Below are positions 24,141 through 35,051 of a DNA stretch of 64,000 bases, in pieces (the first letter of the stretch is position 1; the number at the start of each line of letters is the position of its first letter). This DNA comes from Spinacia oleracea. Lineage: Eukaryota; Streptophyta; Magnoliopsida; Caryophyllales; Amaranthaceae. The stretch is taken from assembly GCF_020520425.1 (NCBI RefSeq), contig NC_079492.1:104443157-104507156 (forward strand), read 5' to 3'. The notes under the pieces are model-generated. The model was not told the origin of the DNA. It saw only the letters and a list, made by a program, of their open reading frames with translations, and did not search any database. The position numbers and the translations under genes were made by a program.

Positions 24141-24494
24141 GTGGCCTGGGTTCACAATTTATAACATTTTTCAAAGTATTCAAAGTGAGTTTTTGAGAGA
24201 AAATTCAATCACACATCTTGCTCAAAAGTGCCGAAAATTCTAGTACCTTAAGGGCGATTCTAGTTGGTCAATCTTAAGGCGGATCCGGACGTGCTGTGGA
24301 CTATCTACGGAGGGACGACACTTGGAGTCCTAAAGACTTGTTCTTGTTCGGTTCGGGCGCAGCTAGGGAGGGCACGCAACAAAGAGTATGCATCTAAATT
24401 ATGCTATATGATTATGTGTAAATAATATGTATTCCTGGGTTAATGGTTGTTTCCGCATGATTTATGTAATATCATATGTATCATAACCTAACAG

Positions 24495-24510
24495 TGGTAT
24501 CACGAGCCCC
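24495..24510 (+). other. Primer-binding site
   Basis: GTGGTATCACGAGCCC begins one base after the 5' LTR. TGGTATC followed by GAGC is the pattern complementary to the 3' end of initiator methionine tRNA used by plant copia elements. Confidence 0.85.
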
Positions 24511-27316
24511 TTATTATTTTCATAATCTAAATTGCATGAACATGGTTAAATATTACAAATTTGCAAGAATTAAAAGGGGTGATTAATTTTCGTAATTGTT
24601 AATTAATTGCAAATTGCGTTTATTTAATTATACGTACGCAGTTTTTCGGCAGTTTCTTCGTTACTCATCCAAATCGAGTGATTTTTGTGTCAATTCCGCA
24701 TGTAAAAGGCATTCTAAAATTTTGACAAAACTAGTATTTTTCTGCCGAACCCAGAATTCTCAATTCGAAGCCTAACTATGACTTTTCGAAGGTTTTAGTT
24801 TTTCGAATGCAAAATTTCGTAAATTTAAGATGTTAAATTAAATATTTGCGATTCTTGTTGATAAATCTTGAATTTTTGATTGACCTACTGTATATGTTTA
24901 ACAAGTTTGAATGCCTAGCCTTGTTAATTATGCAATCTAATTTGTAGTTATGATTAATTTGTTGAAAATTAGAATAATTTAGAATTAATTTGATTTTCAT
25001 AATTAATTATAATTTAATTAGAAACCTATGATTAAAAACCACCATAAAAATTGTAAATTTATGTTAAATTTTAAATTTTTATGACCTAGGCTTGAATCCA
25101 TAATAATCGGAAATCAATTGAATAATAAATTTTCGATTTTTTCGCCCTAAAATTATGAAATTAATATTATTTATTAATTTGTCATTAATTTTAAATATAA
25201 ATTTTAAATTTTTATGCGATTCGTTCATATAACTTGCACGCACAAAGCAATGGACGCTTCGTGTTACCCTTAAGGGGTGTTGTATAGTGCGGGCATGCGA
25301 CGACGAGCAAGGGAGCTCGTCGCCCGTGGGGCACGAATGCAAAGAGCAAGGGCATGGTGCACGAGCACAAGGCAGCAGCCCTGCCTTGTGTCGTGGGCCA
25401 CGAGCTATGAACAAATGGGCATGGGCGAAAGGCAAGCCTAGGCAGTCGCGTGTGGGAAGCAAGCGAGCTGCGCCACAACGCGCACTGCCTCGCGCAAGAG
25501 CGCGCAGCCTCGCGCGCAGCGAGCGCAAGCTCGCGTGTCACGAGCGCTGCGCCCAGCGTTGCTCGCGCGCACAGCGAGCGTTGTCGCGCGCCCAGCGAGC
25601 GATGTCGCGCGCCCAGCGAGCGATGTCGCGCGCCCAGCGAGCGATGTCGCGCGCCCAGCGAGCGATGGCTCGCGCGCACAGCGAGCGCTGGCGAGCGCGC
25701 ACTGCGAGCGATGGCTCGCGTGCGACGAGCGCTGGCGCGCGCGCAGCACCACAGCGTGCGATGGCTTGCGATTGGTAGAGCAGCAGCTATGCGACGAGCG
25801 CATGGGCTGCGCGCATATGGCCAGCAATGGCTGTATGCGTGCGGCCCATGGGCGTGCAATGCGTAGGGTGTTTGCGTTACGATTAGATCGTTTTGAATGT
25901 TTAATTTGAAAATTTCAGTTCACGTAATTTTAATTAATTTTAAAATTAATAATTTAAATTATTTTCTTGGATTTTAATTTTGAATATTGTAATTATAATA
26001 AATGTTATTTATTCTAATTATTTTACTAAAATTAAAATCATGAATTAATTTAAATAACGACTGAAATTAAATTAAACTTTTTGGATTCAATTATAAATTT
26101 ATATGAGCTTTAAATTTTAATTAAATTTGTATGTTTCCGGTTAGACTAGAAATACATTTTTATGTTTAAAATTAGTAAAGCATATGAATTTATTGGTTTA
26201 AGTGGGAGCGCTTTTAGTCATAAACTCTTGATTAGGTCTACAAATCCTTAAGGTTAAAACAACTTGATTAGAATTAATAAGGACTAAATAATTGGTAGAT
26301 TATTGGTGCCCTTGATTAATTGCTGCAAATGTTTACGTGATGCATAATGTGTTTTACTAACCAGCTATGTGGGACATTCATGATAATGAATGGGTGAATG
26401 GTATATATTGTATATGTACTGTTTTGCAGGTTATGAAGTGACTAGTATGGCCCAAATATGATAGAAATTATGGTCTGCGTACCATTAATTTGAATGTAAT
26501 TGGTCTAAAGTACCAAAGTTATTTTTCAATTCAAATATGGTCTGCGAACCATCAAATAGTTGTAATTAGTTATAGCTTATCCTATTTGAAGAAAATGGTG
26601 CCTCCCACGGAGATTTTCAAGACGGACTTTGAAGTCAAAGCTTCAAGATGAAGTCGGGCCATACTAGATCACATTTATCTTATGCATGTTTAAGTTATTT
26701 ATTGCTTTTAAATATGTCTTAAGATGCATGAGATCAAAAGCTTGATTATGTTGCATGATTAAGGATTTTAGTTCACTTAAAATCTAACCAACATAGTAAG
26801 AGCCTTAAGTTCCAAACTTAAAAATTGAGTTAAAAGGTGCCATGCCAAAATATACACTTGCTTGGATATCCTTTACATCAATCTAATAATAGTTTTCGCT
26901 CAGCGAGGTGTTACTTATTGGTCCTAAAGGGGCAAGGTACACAAATAATTGTGAGTACATGTTAGTTTTGGTGAAACTCAACGATATAAGTAAGGAGTCC
27001 TTTTATGTCGTGGCAAAATCGATAGGTTTACCTAATAAGTTCTTAGACGTACCTATCAACCAAGAATAGTTTCTAGACTATTAGCAAAAGGCTTTTGCTT
27101 ACCTAAGATGTTCTAGGATTAAGTCGACAAACTGTGCTTAGTTCTTCAATGATTTTAGGATCTTGGAATCATTTTATTCACACCTGCCGGAACACATAAC
27201 TTGAATAAAATGCTTAATAAACATTGAATTATGCATGTATGCTAGAATTTAAGTTTATTAAGAGAAACTGTGAATGGTTATTTATTTGTTTATTCTTTTC
27301 AATTGTAGTTTTTAAT
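24511..27316 (+). other. Long untranslated leader of the copia element
   Basis: About 2.8 kb separate the primer-binding site from the gag-pol start, which is long for a copia element. The segment is AT-rich at both ends and interrupted by a CpG-dense block at 25230-25870. It holds no gene. Words such as CTTAAG and GTGGGAG recur near 26200-27000. Confidence 0.75.
25480..25770. repeat. CpG-rich tandem repeats, 21-bp unit
   Basis: AGCGAGCGATGTCGCGCGCCC is 21 bases and is repeated head to tail from 25573 to about 25677: four near-perfect copies then diverging ones. Related AGCGAGCG words extend from 25480 to 25770. Because the unit is a multiple of three, it opens all frames on both strands (Arg/Ser/Ala-rich peptides), which I regard as artefacts. 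Confidence 0.85.
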
Positions 27317-30300
27317 ATGGCAAACAACAATTCATTCAACATTCGATCAATTCTCGAAAAGGAGAAGTTGAACGGGAAAAACTTCCTTGACTGGCAAAGG
27401 AACTTGCAAATAGTTCTTATGCAGGAAGAAAAGGAGTATGTCCTAGATGAGGCGATGCCCGAAGCTGCAGGCGACGGGGTCACTCAGGCAGCCCTCAATC
27501 GTTGGATTGATGCCAACAAGGATGTGAAATGTCTAATGCTCGCCACCATGAGTGCGGATCTGCAGAAAACGTTCATCAACTCAGATGCTTTCACAATCAT
27601 CAGTGAGTTGAAGAACATGTTCCAAGATCTGGCTCGAGTCGAAAGATTCGAGACTCATAGGCAAATTCTTGAGACCAAGCTTAAGAAAGGCGAGCCCGTA
27701 ATTCCACATGTTCTCAAAATGATTGGACTCATTGAGAATATGAGTCGGCTGGATCAGAAATTTTCTCAGGAAATGGCTATAGACACCATCCTCCATTCTC
27801 TTCATAGCGGGTATGATCAGTTCAAACTGAACTACAGTATGAATAGTCTGGACAAAACGCTCACTAAGCTTCACGGTATGCTGAAGACCGCTGAAAAGAC
27901 GCTCAAAAGTGATAAGCAGGATGTGCTTATGGTGCGTGGGGGCAAGTTCAAGAAATCTGGAAAGAAGAGGAATGCTAAGAAAGGTGGCAACAAGGCCAGC
28001 CCAACTAAGCAAACTGGCGCCAAATCTGTAAAGAGGAAGGTCAGTCAACCCACTTCTGAATCCGAATGCTTCTACTGCAAGAAGAAGGGGCATTGGAAAA
28101 GAGATTGCTTGAAGCTAAAGGAAGATCAGAAGAACGGAACAGTCGTTCCATCTTCAGGTATTTTCGTTATAGACTGTATACTTGCTAATTCAACTTCTTG
28201 GGTATTAGATACAGGTTGTGGCTCACACTTATGTTCCAATCCACAGGGAATAAGAAGAAGTAGAAAGTTAAGCAAGGGTGAAGTCGACCTACGAGTGGGA
28301 AATGGAGCACGGATTGCTGCATTAGCTGTAGGAACTTACTATTTGTCGTTGCCCTCCGGGCTAGTTTTGGAACTGGAAGAATGTTTCCATGTTCCAAGTC
28401 TTACTAAAAACATCATTTCAGTTTCTTGCTTAGATGCTAAGGGATTTTCCTTTTTAATAAAAGACAATAGTTGTTCGTTTTATTTTAAAGAGATGTTTTA
28501 TGGATCTGCTAGATTAGTCAATGGAATTTATTTATTAGATCACGACAAACGAGTATATAACATAAATACCAAAAAGGCCAAAAAGGAAGATTCAGATCTC
28601 ACCTATCTGTGGCATTGTCGATTAGGCCATATAAACTTGAAACGCTTAGAAAGACTTCAAAAGGAAGGAATTCTAGAACCATTTGACTTAGAGGATTATG
28701 GTAAATGCGAATCATGTTTACTTGGCAAAATGACAAAGCAACCTTTCTCTAAAGTTGGAGAAAGAGCAAATGAACTATTGGGTTTAATCCATACAGATGT
28801 ATGTGGACCAATGAGTACAAATGCTAGAGGTGGTTTCAGCTACTTTATCACTTTCACTGATGACTTCAGTAGGTATGGTTATGTCTACCTAATGAAGCAT
28901 AAGTCTGAATCCTTTGACAAATTCAAGGAATTTCAGAGTGAAGTAGAGAATCAATTAGGCAAGAAGATTAAGGCACTGCGGTCTGATAGAGGTGGTGAAT
29001 ATCTGAGCTATGAATTTGATGACCATCTGAAAGAATGTGGAATTCTATCAGAATTGACTCCTCCTGGAACACCACAATGGAACGGTGTGTCAGAACGGAG
29101 GAACAAAACCTTGCTAGACATGGTCAGGTCAATGATGGGTCAGGCCGAACTTCCATTAGAATTTTGGGGACATGCACTAAATACAGCTGCACTCACTATA
29201 AATAGAGCTCCGTCTAAAGCTGTCGAAAAGACTCCATACGAATTATGGTTTGGAAAGCCTCCAAATGTGTCTTTTCTTAAGATTTGGGGATGTGAAGTAT
29301 ACGTCAAACGATTAATTTCAGACAAACTTCATCCAAAATCTGACAAATGTATCCTTGTGGGCTATCCAAAGGAAACAAAGGGGTATTACTTCTACAATAC
29401 ATCTGAGAACAAGGTATTTGTTGCTCGAGATGGTGTCTTTTTGGAGAAAGATCACATTTCCAAAATGACAAGTGGGAGAAAAGTAGACCTCGAAGAAATT
29501 CGAGTCGAACAACAAACTCTAGAGAATGCTCAAGATGACATTCAGGATGAAACTCAGAGATCTTTAGAAGAATCTGGTGAGAATCATGGTCAATCTAGAA
29601 ATGTTACCCCGCGTAGATCGCAAAGATATAGATCTCAACCGGAAAGGTACTTAGGTATTTTGACGAACGAGAGCTATGACGTTCTATTACTTGAAAGTGA
29701 TGAACCTGCGACTTACAAACAAGCTATGACGAGCCCTAGCTCCAAGCAGTGGCAAGAAGCCATGCAATCTGAATTAGACTCCATGTCTGAAAACCAAGTA
29801 TGGGATTTGGTCGATTTGCCAGATGGCTACCAAGCCATTGGAAGCAAATGGGTTTTCAAACTGAAAAAGGACAAGGATGGGAAACTTGAAGTTTTCAAAG
29901 CTAGATTGGTTGCAAAAGGTTACAGGCAAGTCCACGGTGTGGATTACGATGAAACCTTTTCACCAGTTGCAATGCTAAAATCTATTCGGATAATGTTAGC
30001 AATCGCTGCATATTACGATTACGAAATATGGCAGATGGATGTCAAAACTGCTTTCTTAAACGGCGTTTTAACAGAAACTGTGTTTATGACACAGCCTGAA
30101 GGTTTTGAGGATCCAAAGAATGCTAAAAAGGTATGCAAGCTAAAGAAATCAATCTACGGATTGAAGCAGGCATCCAGGAGCTGGAATATACGTTTTGATG
30201 AAGCAGTCAGTGACTTTGGTTTCATCAAGAACGCAGACGAATCTTGTGTATACAAGAAGGTCAGTGGGAGCAAAATTGCTTTCCTAGTATTATATGTCGA

Positions 30301-31282
30301 CGACATATTACTTATCGGAAATGACATTCCTATGTTGAACTCTGTCAAGATTTGGCTTGGGAAATGTTTTTCGATGAAGGATCTAGGAGAAGCACAGTAC
30401 ATATTGGGCATCAAGATTTACAGAGATAGATCTAAAAGGATGATTGGACTTAGTCAAAGCACTTATATCAATAAGGTGCTTGATAGGTTCAAGATGGCGG
30501 ACTCCAAGCGAGGCTACCTACCCATGTCTCATGGAATGACTCTAAGCAAGACTCAGTGCCCAAAAACACTTGATGAGCGTAGACGAATGAATGGGATTCC
30601 ATATGCATCATTGATTGGTTCAATAATGTATGCTATGATATGTACAAGCCCGGATGTTGCGTACGCACTCAGTGCTACGAGCAGATACCAGTCAGACCCA
30701 GGAGAGGCGCATTGGACTGCTGCCAAGAACATTCTGAAGTACCTGAAAAGGCATAAAGATGACTTCCTGGTCTATGGTGGAGATGATGAATTAATTGTTA
30801 AAGGCTATACGGACGCAAGTTTCCAAACCGACAAAGATGATTTCAGATCACAGTCTGGGTTTGTCTTCTGCCTCAACGGAGGAGCAGTAAGCTGGAAAAG
30901 TGCTAAGCAAAGCACCATTGCGGATTCTACAACTGAAGCGGAGTACATTGCTGCACATGAAGCAGCAAAGGAAGCTATATGGCTAAGGAAGTTCATAGGT
31001 GAACTTGGTGTAGTCCCCTCCATTAAAGGACCAATAGCCCTGTATTGTGACAATAACGGAGCTATTGCACAGGCAAAAGAGCCTAGACACCACCAGAGAG
31101 TCAAGCATGTACTTCGTAGATTTCACCTTCTACGAGAGTTCGTTGAAAGAAAAGAAGTCGAGATAAGCAAAATTGGAACTGATGACAACATATCAGATCC
31201 ATTGACTAAACCTCTGCCGCAAGCGAAGCACAACTCGCACACTGCAGCTATGGGAATCAAGCATATTGGAGAATGGCTTTGA
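27317..31282 (+). CDS. Copia gag-pol polyprotein, 1321 aa
   Basis: This polyprotein makes the capsid, protease, integrase, reverse transcriptase and RNase H of the element. I prefer ATG 27317 (MANNNSFNI) to the upstream in-frame ATG at 27224, because copia gag proteins of this type start this way. Gag (UBN2-like) covers about 1-230. A CCHC knuckle (CFYCKKKGHWKRDC) lies near 250, and the protease motif WVLDTGCGSH near 293. The GAG-pre-integrase HH-CC region precedes integrase. Integrase acids are D494, D557 and E593, exact DD35E spacing. Reverse transcriptase has the YVDD box at 993-996, and RNase H follows from about 1160 (GYTDASF, then STTEAEY). No stop or frameshift is visible, so the protein appears intact. 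As in other copia elements it is one frame. Confidence 0.95.
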   Translation: MANNNSFNIRSILEKEKLNGKNFLDWQRNLQIVLMQEEKEYVLDEAMPEAAGDGVTQAALNRWIDANKDVKCLMLATMSADLQKTFINSDAFTIISELKNMFQDLARVERFETHRQILETKLKKGEPVIPHVLKMIGLIENMSRLDQKFSQEMAIDTILHSLHSGYDQFKLNYSMNSLDKTLTKLHGMLKTAEKTLKSDKQDVLMVRGGKFKKSGKKRNAKKGGNKASPTKQTGAKSVKRKVSQPTSESECFYCKKKGHWKRDCLKLKEDQKNGTVVPSSGIFVIDCILANSTSWVLDTGCGSHLCSNPQGIRRSRKLSKGEVDLRVGNGARIAALAVGTYYLSLPSGLVLELEECFHVPSLTKNIISVSCLDAKGFSFLIKDNSCSFYFKEMFYGSARLVNGIYLLDHDKRVYNINTKKAKKEDSDLTYLWHCRLGHINLKRLERLQKEGILEPFDLEDYGKCESCLLGKMTKQPFSKVGERANELLGLIHTDVCGPMSTNARGGFSYFITFTDDFSRYGYVYLMKHKSESFDKFKEFQSEVENQLGKKIKALRSDRGGEYLSYEFDDHLKECGILSELTPPGTPQWNGVSERRNKTLLDMVRSMMGQAELPLEFWGHALNTAALTINRAPSKAVEKTPYELWFGKPPNVSFLKIWGCEVYVKRLISDKLHPKSDKCILVGYPKETKGYYFYNTSENKVFVARDGVFLEKDHISKMTSGRKVDLEEIRVEQQTLENAQDDIQDETQRSLEESGENHGQSRNVTPRRSQRYRSQPERYLGILTNESYDVLLLESDEPATYKQAMTSPSSKQWQEAMQSELDSMSENQVWDLVDLPDGYQAIGSKWVFKLKKDKDGKLEVFKARLVAKGYRQVHGVDYDETFSPVAMLKSIRIMLAIAAYYDYEIWQMDVKTAFLNGVLTETVFMTQPEGFEDPKNAKKVCKLKKSIYGLKQASRSWNIRFDEAVSDFGFIKNADESCVYKKVSGSKIAFLVLYVDDILLIGNDIPMLNSVKIWLGKCFSMKDLGEAQYILGIKIYRDRSKRMIGLSQSTYINKVLDRFKMADSKRGYLPMSHGMTLSKTQCPKTLDERRRMNGIPYASLIGSIMYAMICTSPDVAYALSATSRYQSDPGEAHWTAAKNILKYLKRHKDDFLVYGGDDELIVKGYTDASFQTDKDDFRSQSGFVFCLNGGAVSWKSAKQSTIADSTTEAEYIAAHEAAKEAIWLRKFIGELGVVPSIKGPIALYCDNNGAIAQAKEPRHHQRVKHVLRRFHLLREFVERKEVEISKIGTDDNISDPLTKPLPQAKHNSHTAAMGIKHIGEWL

Positions 31283-32146
31283 TGTCTCTATTTAATGTTT
31301 TAAAGTTTTAGAGTTTAAATCTTTGTAAAACATTATTGGTTAATCATTCACAATAAATGAAAAGAATTCATTTTTCCATTTAATTTGTGGTTTATTAAAT
31401 GATGAGTCCCTTCAATTTGACGATATATTCAAGATAGACTGTCAGGACCAGTCCTGTGACTAAGAAATGTCTATCAAGTGAACTTGAATGTCAAAGGTTG
31501 AAAATGGTCCCTAATCGGAGTTTTCTATAAAATTGGACGCATAGAAAACGTTAGACGATTAGAATGCAAGATGACTAGTAGTTCTGTTTCTTGAACTATG
31601 TGGACATGGCAATGTCATAATCATTTGCATAGATACTTACTTTGGGAAGACTAGTATCGGACAAGACCTATGAAACTTTACTATAAGAGATGAAAATCTG
31701 TCATAAGTAAATTTCATTAAATTATTAGACACTAAATCCTCAATACCTGAGTGATTTGAGATTACTTGTTTGAAAACTGGTTGCTTTGACGTTGACCAAC
31801 CGTCGCACCGTAAAAGGAGGCTATAAAGGCAACGCTCAGGTAATCACCTATCAAACGAAGTCTAATCTCAAGATCGCAAGATTGGGATTGTCCTCCCATA
31901 AATCGGGATGAGATGCTTAAAAGTTGTACAAGGCCACTCGGAGAGCTAGAAACTGTGAAATGCATGGCCGTGCTCGGATGAACCATAGGCTATGATTATC
32001 TGTTTATTTGATCAGTTGAACTCTGAAACCGAGGAACACCTCTGGACATAATAAGGATGACAACTCTTACCTTATGTTCAAGAGCAAGCATCGAGCGACA
32101 AAGGAATTAGGAAATGCACACTTGTCCCTAAGGACAAGTGGGAGAC
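31283..32146 (+). other. Copia 3' untranslated region and polypurine tract
   Basis: There are 864 noncoding bases between gag-pol and the right LTR. They end in the purine tract AAGTGGGAGA (32136-32145), the plus-strand primer. Just upstream, CTTGTCCCTAAGGACAAG (32121-32138) forms an inverted repeat with one mismatched pair that overlaps the start of the tract. The minus-strand frame at 31762-31986 is a chance ORF. Confidence 0.85.
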
Positions 32147-33572
32147 TGAAGGAAATAATGTCCTTGGTCCAAGTATGCATTCTATGATAAGTCTAATAAA
32201 TTCGGTTCAGTATTAATTAACAAGTTAATAATTCAGTGAGATCAAGTGAGCTGAATGCCTAGCTAGAGGCCGCTTCAGTTCAAGTGGAATTAATGATATT
32301 AATCCACAGCTTACTCTTGACTGAACCCGTATGGTCACACAAATAGTACGTAAACGGATCAAGTATTTAATGGCATTAAATACTCCATCTATGAATATTC
32401 GGAATCGACGGATCTTGGTTTCAGTGGGAGCTGAGATCGTCACAGGCAAGAAATGAATACTCCGGAAACGATGATATTGCCGGAAACGGAAATATGGATC
32501 GTATCGGAAATATAAATATTATCCAAGTCGTAGATGTTGCTGGAAACGGAAACATGGTACGTATCGGAAATTATTATCGGAAATGGAAATATTGCCAGAA
32601 TCGGAAATATTGCCGGAAACGGAAATATTGTCAGAATCGGAAATATTATCGGAATCGGAAAATAATTCCGGAAACGGAAATATTAAATATTTGTTCGAAA
32701 CGGAAATTAATTCCGGAATCGGAAATGTTAAATATTGTTCGTATCGGAAATGAATTCCGGAATCGGAAATTTAATCGGAAGCGTATCGTACGAATAAGCA
32801 TCGGACGAGGCCTGCCGGACGAGGGCCCAACACGAAGCCAGGCCATCGCCCAGCAAGCCAAGCGCGCCACACGAGCAGCCAAGGCCACGCCAGGCCCAGC
32901 GCAAGGCCAGGCCCAGCAGGCCGTGGCAGCGCGCACAGCGCGCACAGCGCGCGCAGGAGCTACGTGGGCTTGTAGCTCGCGTAGGCCTCGCTGCGTGGGC
33001 TGCTGCTCGCACGCACGCGCATGGGCGGCCCATCGTGGCTGCCGTGTGTGTGTGCGTAAGTGTTTGTGTTCATGCACGATTCCTAAAACATGCAGAGTTC
33101 GGTTAATGATTAAATTCCTAATTCTATTTGATAAATTAATTAATTAGAGTTCTTGTAGGATTCTAGGTTTAATTAATTTGTATCTGAATAGGATTCCAAT
33201 TCCCTTTCCATACCCCTATAAATATGTGGCCTGGGTTCACAATTTATAACGTTTTTCAAAGTATTCAAAGTGAATTTTTGAGAGAAAATTCAATCACACA
33301 TCTTGCTCAAAAGTGCCGAAAATTCTAGTACCTTAAGGGTGATTCTAGTTGGTCAATCTTAAGGCGGATCCGGACGTGCTGTGGACTATCTACGGAGGGA
33401 CGACACTTGGAGTCCTAAAGACTTGTTCGGTTCGGGCGCAGCTAGGGAGGGCACGCAACAAAGAGTATGCATCTAAATTATGCTATATGATTATGTGTAA
33501 ATAATATGTATTCCTGGGTTAATGGTTGTTTCCGCATGATTTATGTAATATCATATGTATCATAACCTAACA
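32147..33572 (+). repeat. 3' LTR of the copia element
   Basis: The LTR is 1426 bp and carries the same U3 array, GC tract and TATA box as the left copy. It has additional 17- and 18-bp GC-rich repeat units near 32900-32950. It ends CATAACCTAACA at 33572, followed by the target duplication CGTTA. Confidence 0.95.
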
Positions 33573-33577
33573 CGTTA

Positions 33578-33746
33578 CGGTATCCAGATCGCACGACGTT
33601 TTGGTTTTGATAACATATGGCTGGAAAGCGATACACTTAATGTTGTAAGGGAGATTGACTAGCCTGGTAGTGGTACTACTCCAATCTTCGTGTTGTTTGA
33701 TGACATTGGAATGTTGTTAAAAATATTCAAAATGTTGTAAAATAAA
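33578..33746 (+). pseudogene. Remainder of the old LINE RNase H domain
   Basis: After the copia target duplication the old LINE resumes: RYGIQIARRFGFDNIWLESDTLNVV is the second half of the RVT_3 RNase-H-like domain (the LESD acid is conserved). An in-frame stop follows (REID*). Together with 22399-23096 it proves that the copia element landed in a pre-existing LINE. The LINE tail then meets the target site of the second LINE at 33747. Confidence 0.8.
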
Positions 33747-33844
33747 TATACGCTAATTACAACGTGAGGTTAGAGAGAGTAATTAGAGCGAGAGACTCTC
33801 CAGGTGCACGATATCGTGAGTGCTATCGTGAACCGCTGCCATTA

Positions 33845-35051
33845 ATGGCTAAGCGAGGTCGACCTAGAAAAAATCCCCAACCTCAAGCCCACCAGAAGAG
33901 TGTTGTGCCGGCGGCGACATCAACACCTGAGGTTTTGGCGACTCCCTAGAATTCTTCGATTCTAGTAATTTTGGGATCTGATGGACCAGCAGGTACGACC
34001 ATGGCGGGGAATGGAGATGTTATCATAGAGGGGTTTGAACATCGGCCTGTTACAAGGCGGCTTCAGATGCTTACCCCGACACCATTGACGACTAGTGATG
34101 GCCAGCATGGTGGTAAGCTTTCCTTTATCCCCTACTCTTAAAAATGGCACTCCTATTGCTTGTTTACAACAGAGTGCTATGGATGAGGAAGCTAGCAAAT
34201 GGGACAATGCTTTAATTTTGTATGTTATTGGAGATGTGCCCACCATTAAATATGTGAACACCTATATAGAAAAACAATGGAGCTGTGATGCTGTTCCTGA
34301 GGTTTTCCTCCATAGTGAGGGCTATTTTGTTATTCGTTTTGGAAGCCTGTCGGAGCATAATCGTATTCTTTGTGCGGGTCCTTATACTATTGCTAACCGA
34401 CCAGTTATAGTTAAGGAGTGGGCACCAAATTTCAATTTTAGTACGGAAGTTTTGACAATGGTTCCTCTTTGGATACAGTTGCCAAGCTTGCCTTTGAATT
34501 GTTGGGGTGTGGATTCCTTGAGTAGAATTGGTAGTATATTGGGCAAGCCTCTATTTGCAAATGAGTGCACAACAAATCAAACTCGGATTTCTTATGCCCG
34601 AATGCTAGTTGAAATTGATGTTACCCAACCCTTGTGCTACAAGGTTATGGTGGAGGGTTCTAATGGTGTAGTTCAAGAACAGGTGGTATTATATGATTGG
34701 GAACCTATGTTCTATCCCAAATGTCAGATTGTTGGGCATGTGTGTGGGAAGCCTTCTCACCCTCAGCCTGCTAAGCGTATAAAGAAGAAATGGGTTCCTA
34801 AAGCATATGTTCCTATAATGTCTGACCAGCCTGCTGCTAATGGAGCTACTGCCGAACCAGTGGTAACTCAGCAGGAGTGTACGTGGTCTGTGCCTCGACG
34901 TTCTATCTATAGGGTTAGTCCTACTGCTGCAACTGTAGTACCTATAACCAACCCTTATACCTTCCTGCCTACAGATGATGTGTTTGAGATTGCGGCCACT
35001 AATACAAAGTCGTCAAGGGGTGAGGACCCAATCCTCTTCGGTTCGCTATGA
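33845..35051 (+). pseudogene. LINE ORF1: AT-hook-like start, DUF4283, degenerate zinc knuckle
   Basis: The likely original start is ATG 33845, opening with MAKRGRPRKNPQPQ, whose RGRP core is AT-hook-like. An in-frame TAG (about 33947) and a frame change near 34135 separate it from the main segment (34098-35051). The main segment carries a DUF4283 domain (ALILYVIGDVPTIKYVNTYI, then VIRFGSLSEHNRIL) and a CCHC-like knuckle (PKCQIVGHVC) whose first cysteine is replaced (FYPKC). ORF1 proteins coat LINE RNA. The stop codon TGA at 35049-35051 overlaps the ORF2 ATG. Confidence 0.8.

Larger units (their letters stand above)
23097..24493 (+). repeat. 5' LTR of the copia element
   Basis: The LTR is 1397 bp. 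U3 contains a long array of CGGAAAT/CGGAAAC words (23413-23728), then a GC-rich tract (23755-23960). A TATA box CTATAAATAT lies at 24131-24140, followed by the probable R/U5. Open frames in the GC-rich tract on both strands are artefacts of composition. Relative to the right LTR it lacks 17 bp and 18 bp of GC-rich repeat units and has six extra bases (TTGTTC-type) near 24350. Confidence 0.95.
23097..33572 (+). mobile_element. Full-length Ty1/copia LTR retrotransposon (10476 bp), recently inserted
   Basis: LTRs at 23097-24493 and 32147-33572 both begin TGAAGGAAAT and end CATAACCTAACA. The flanking target duplication CGTTA is perfect (23092-23096 and 33573-33577). A methionyl-tRNA-type primer-binding site follows the left LTR and a purine tract precedes the right one. 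By eye the LTRs differ by roughly ten substitutions plus three short indels, mostly copy-number changes in GC-rich tracts. One uninterrupted gag-pol frame is present. The element splits the RNase H domain of an older LINE. It looks young and structurally complete. Confidence 0.95.

Noticed and set aside
24495-24510. tRNA-derived sequence (also 52612-52623)
   Set aside because: These are short primer-binding sites adjoining LTRs; no cloverleaf or full tRNA gene was found anywhere in the window.
25079-25909. Six overlapping Arg/Ala/Ser-rich open frames on both strands
   Set aside because: The 21-bp CpG-rich repeat is a multiple of three and opens every frame; all lie in the noncoding leader of the copia element.
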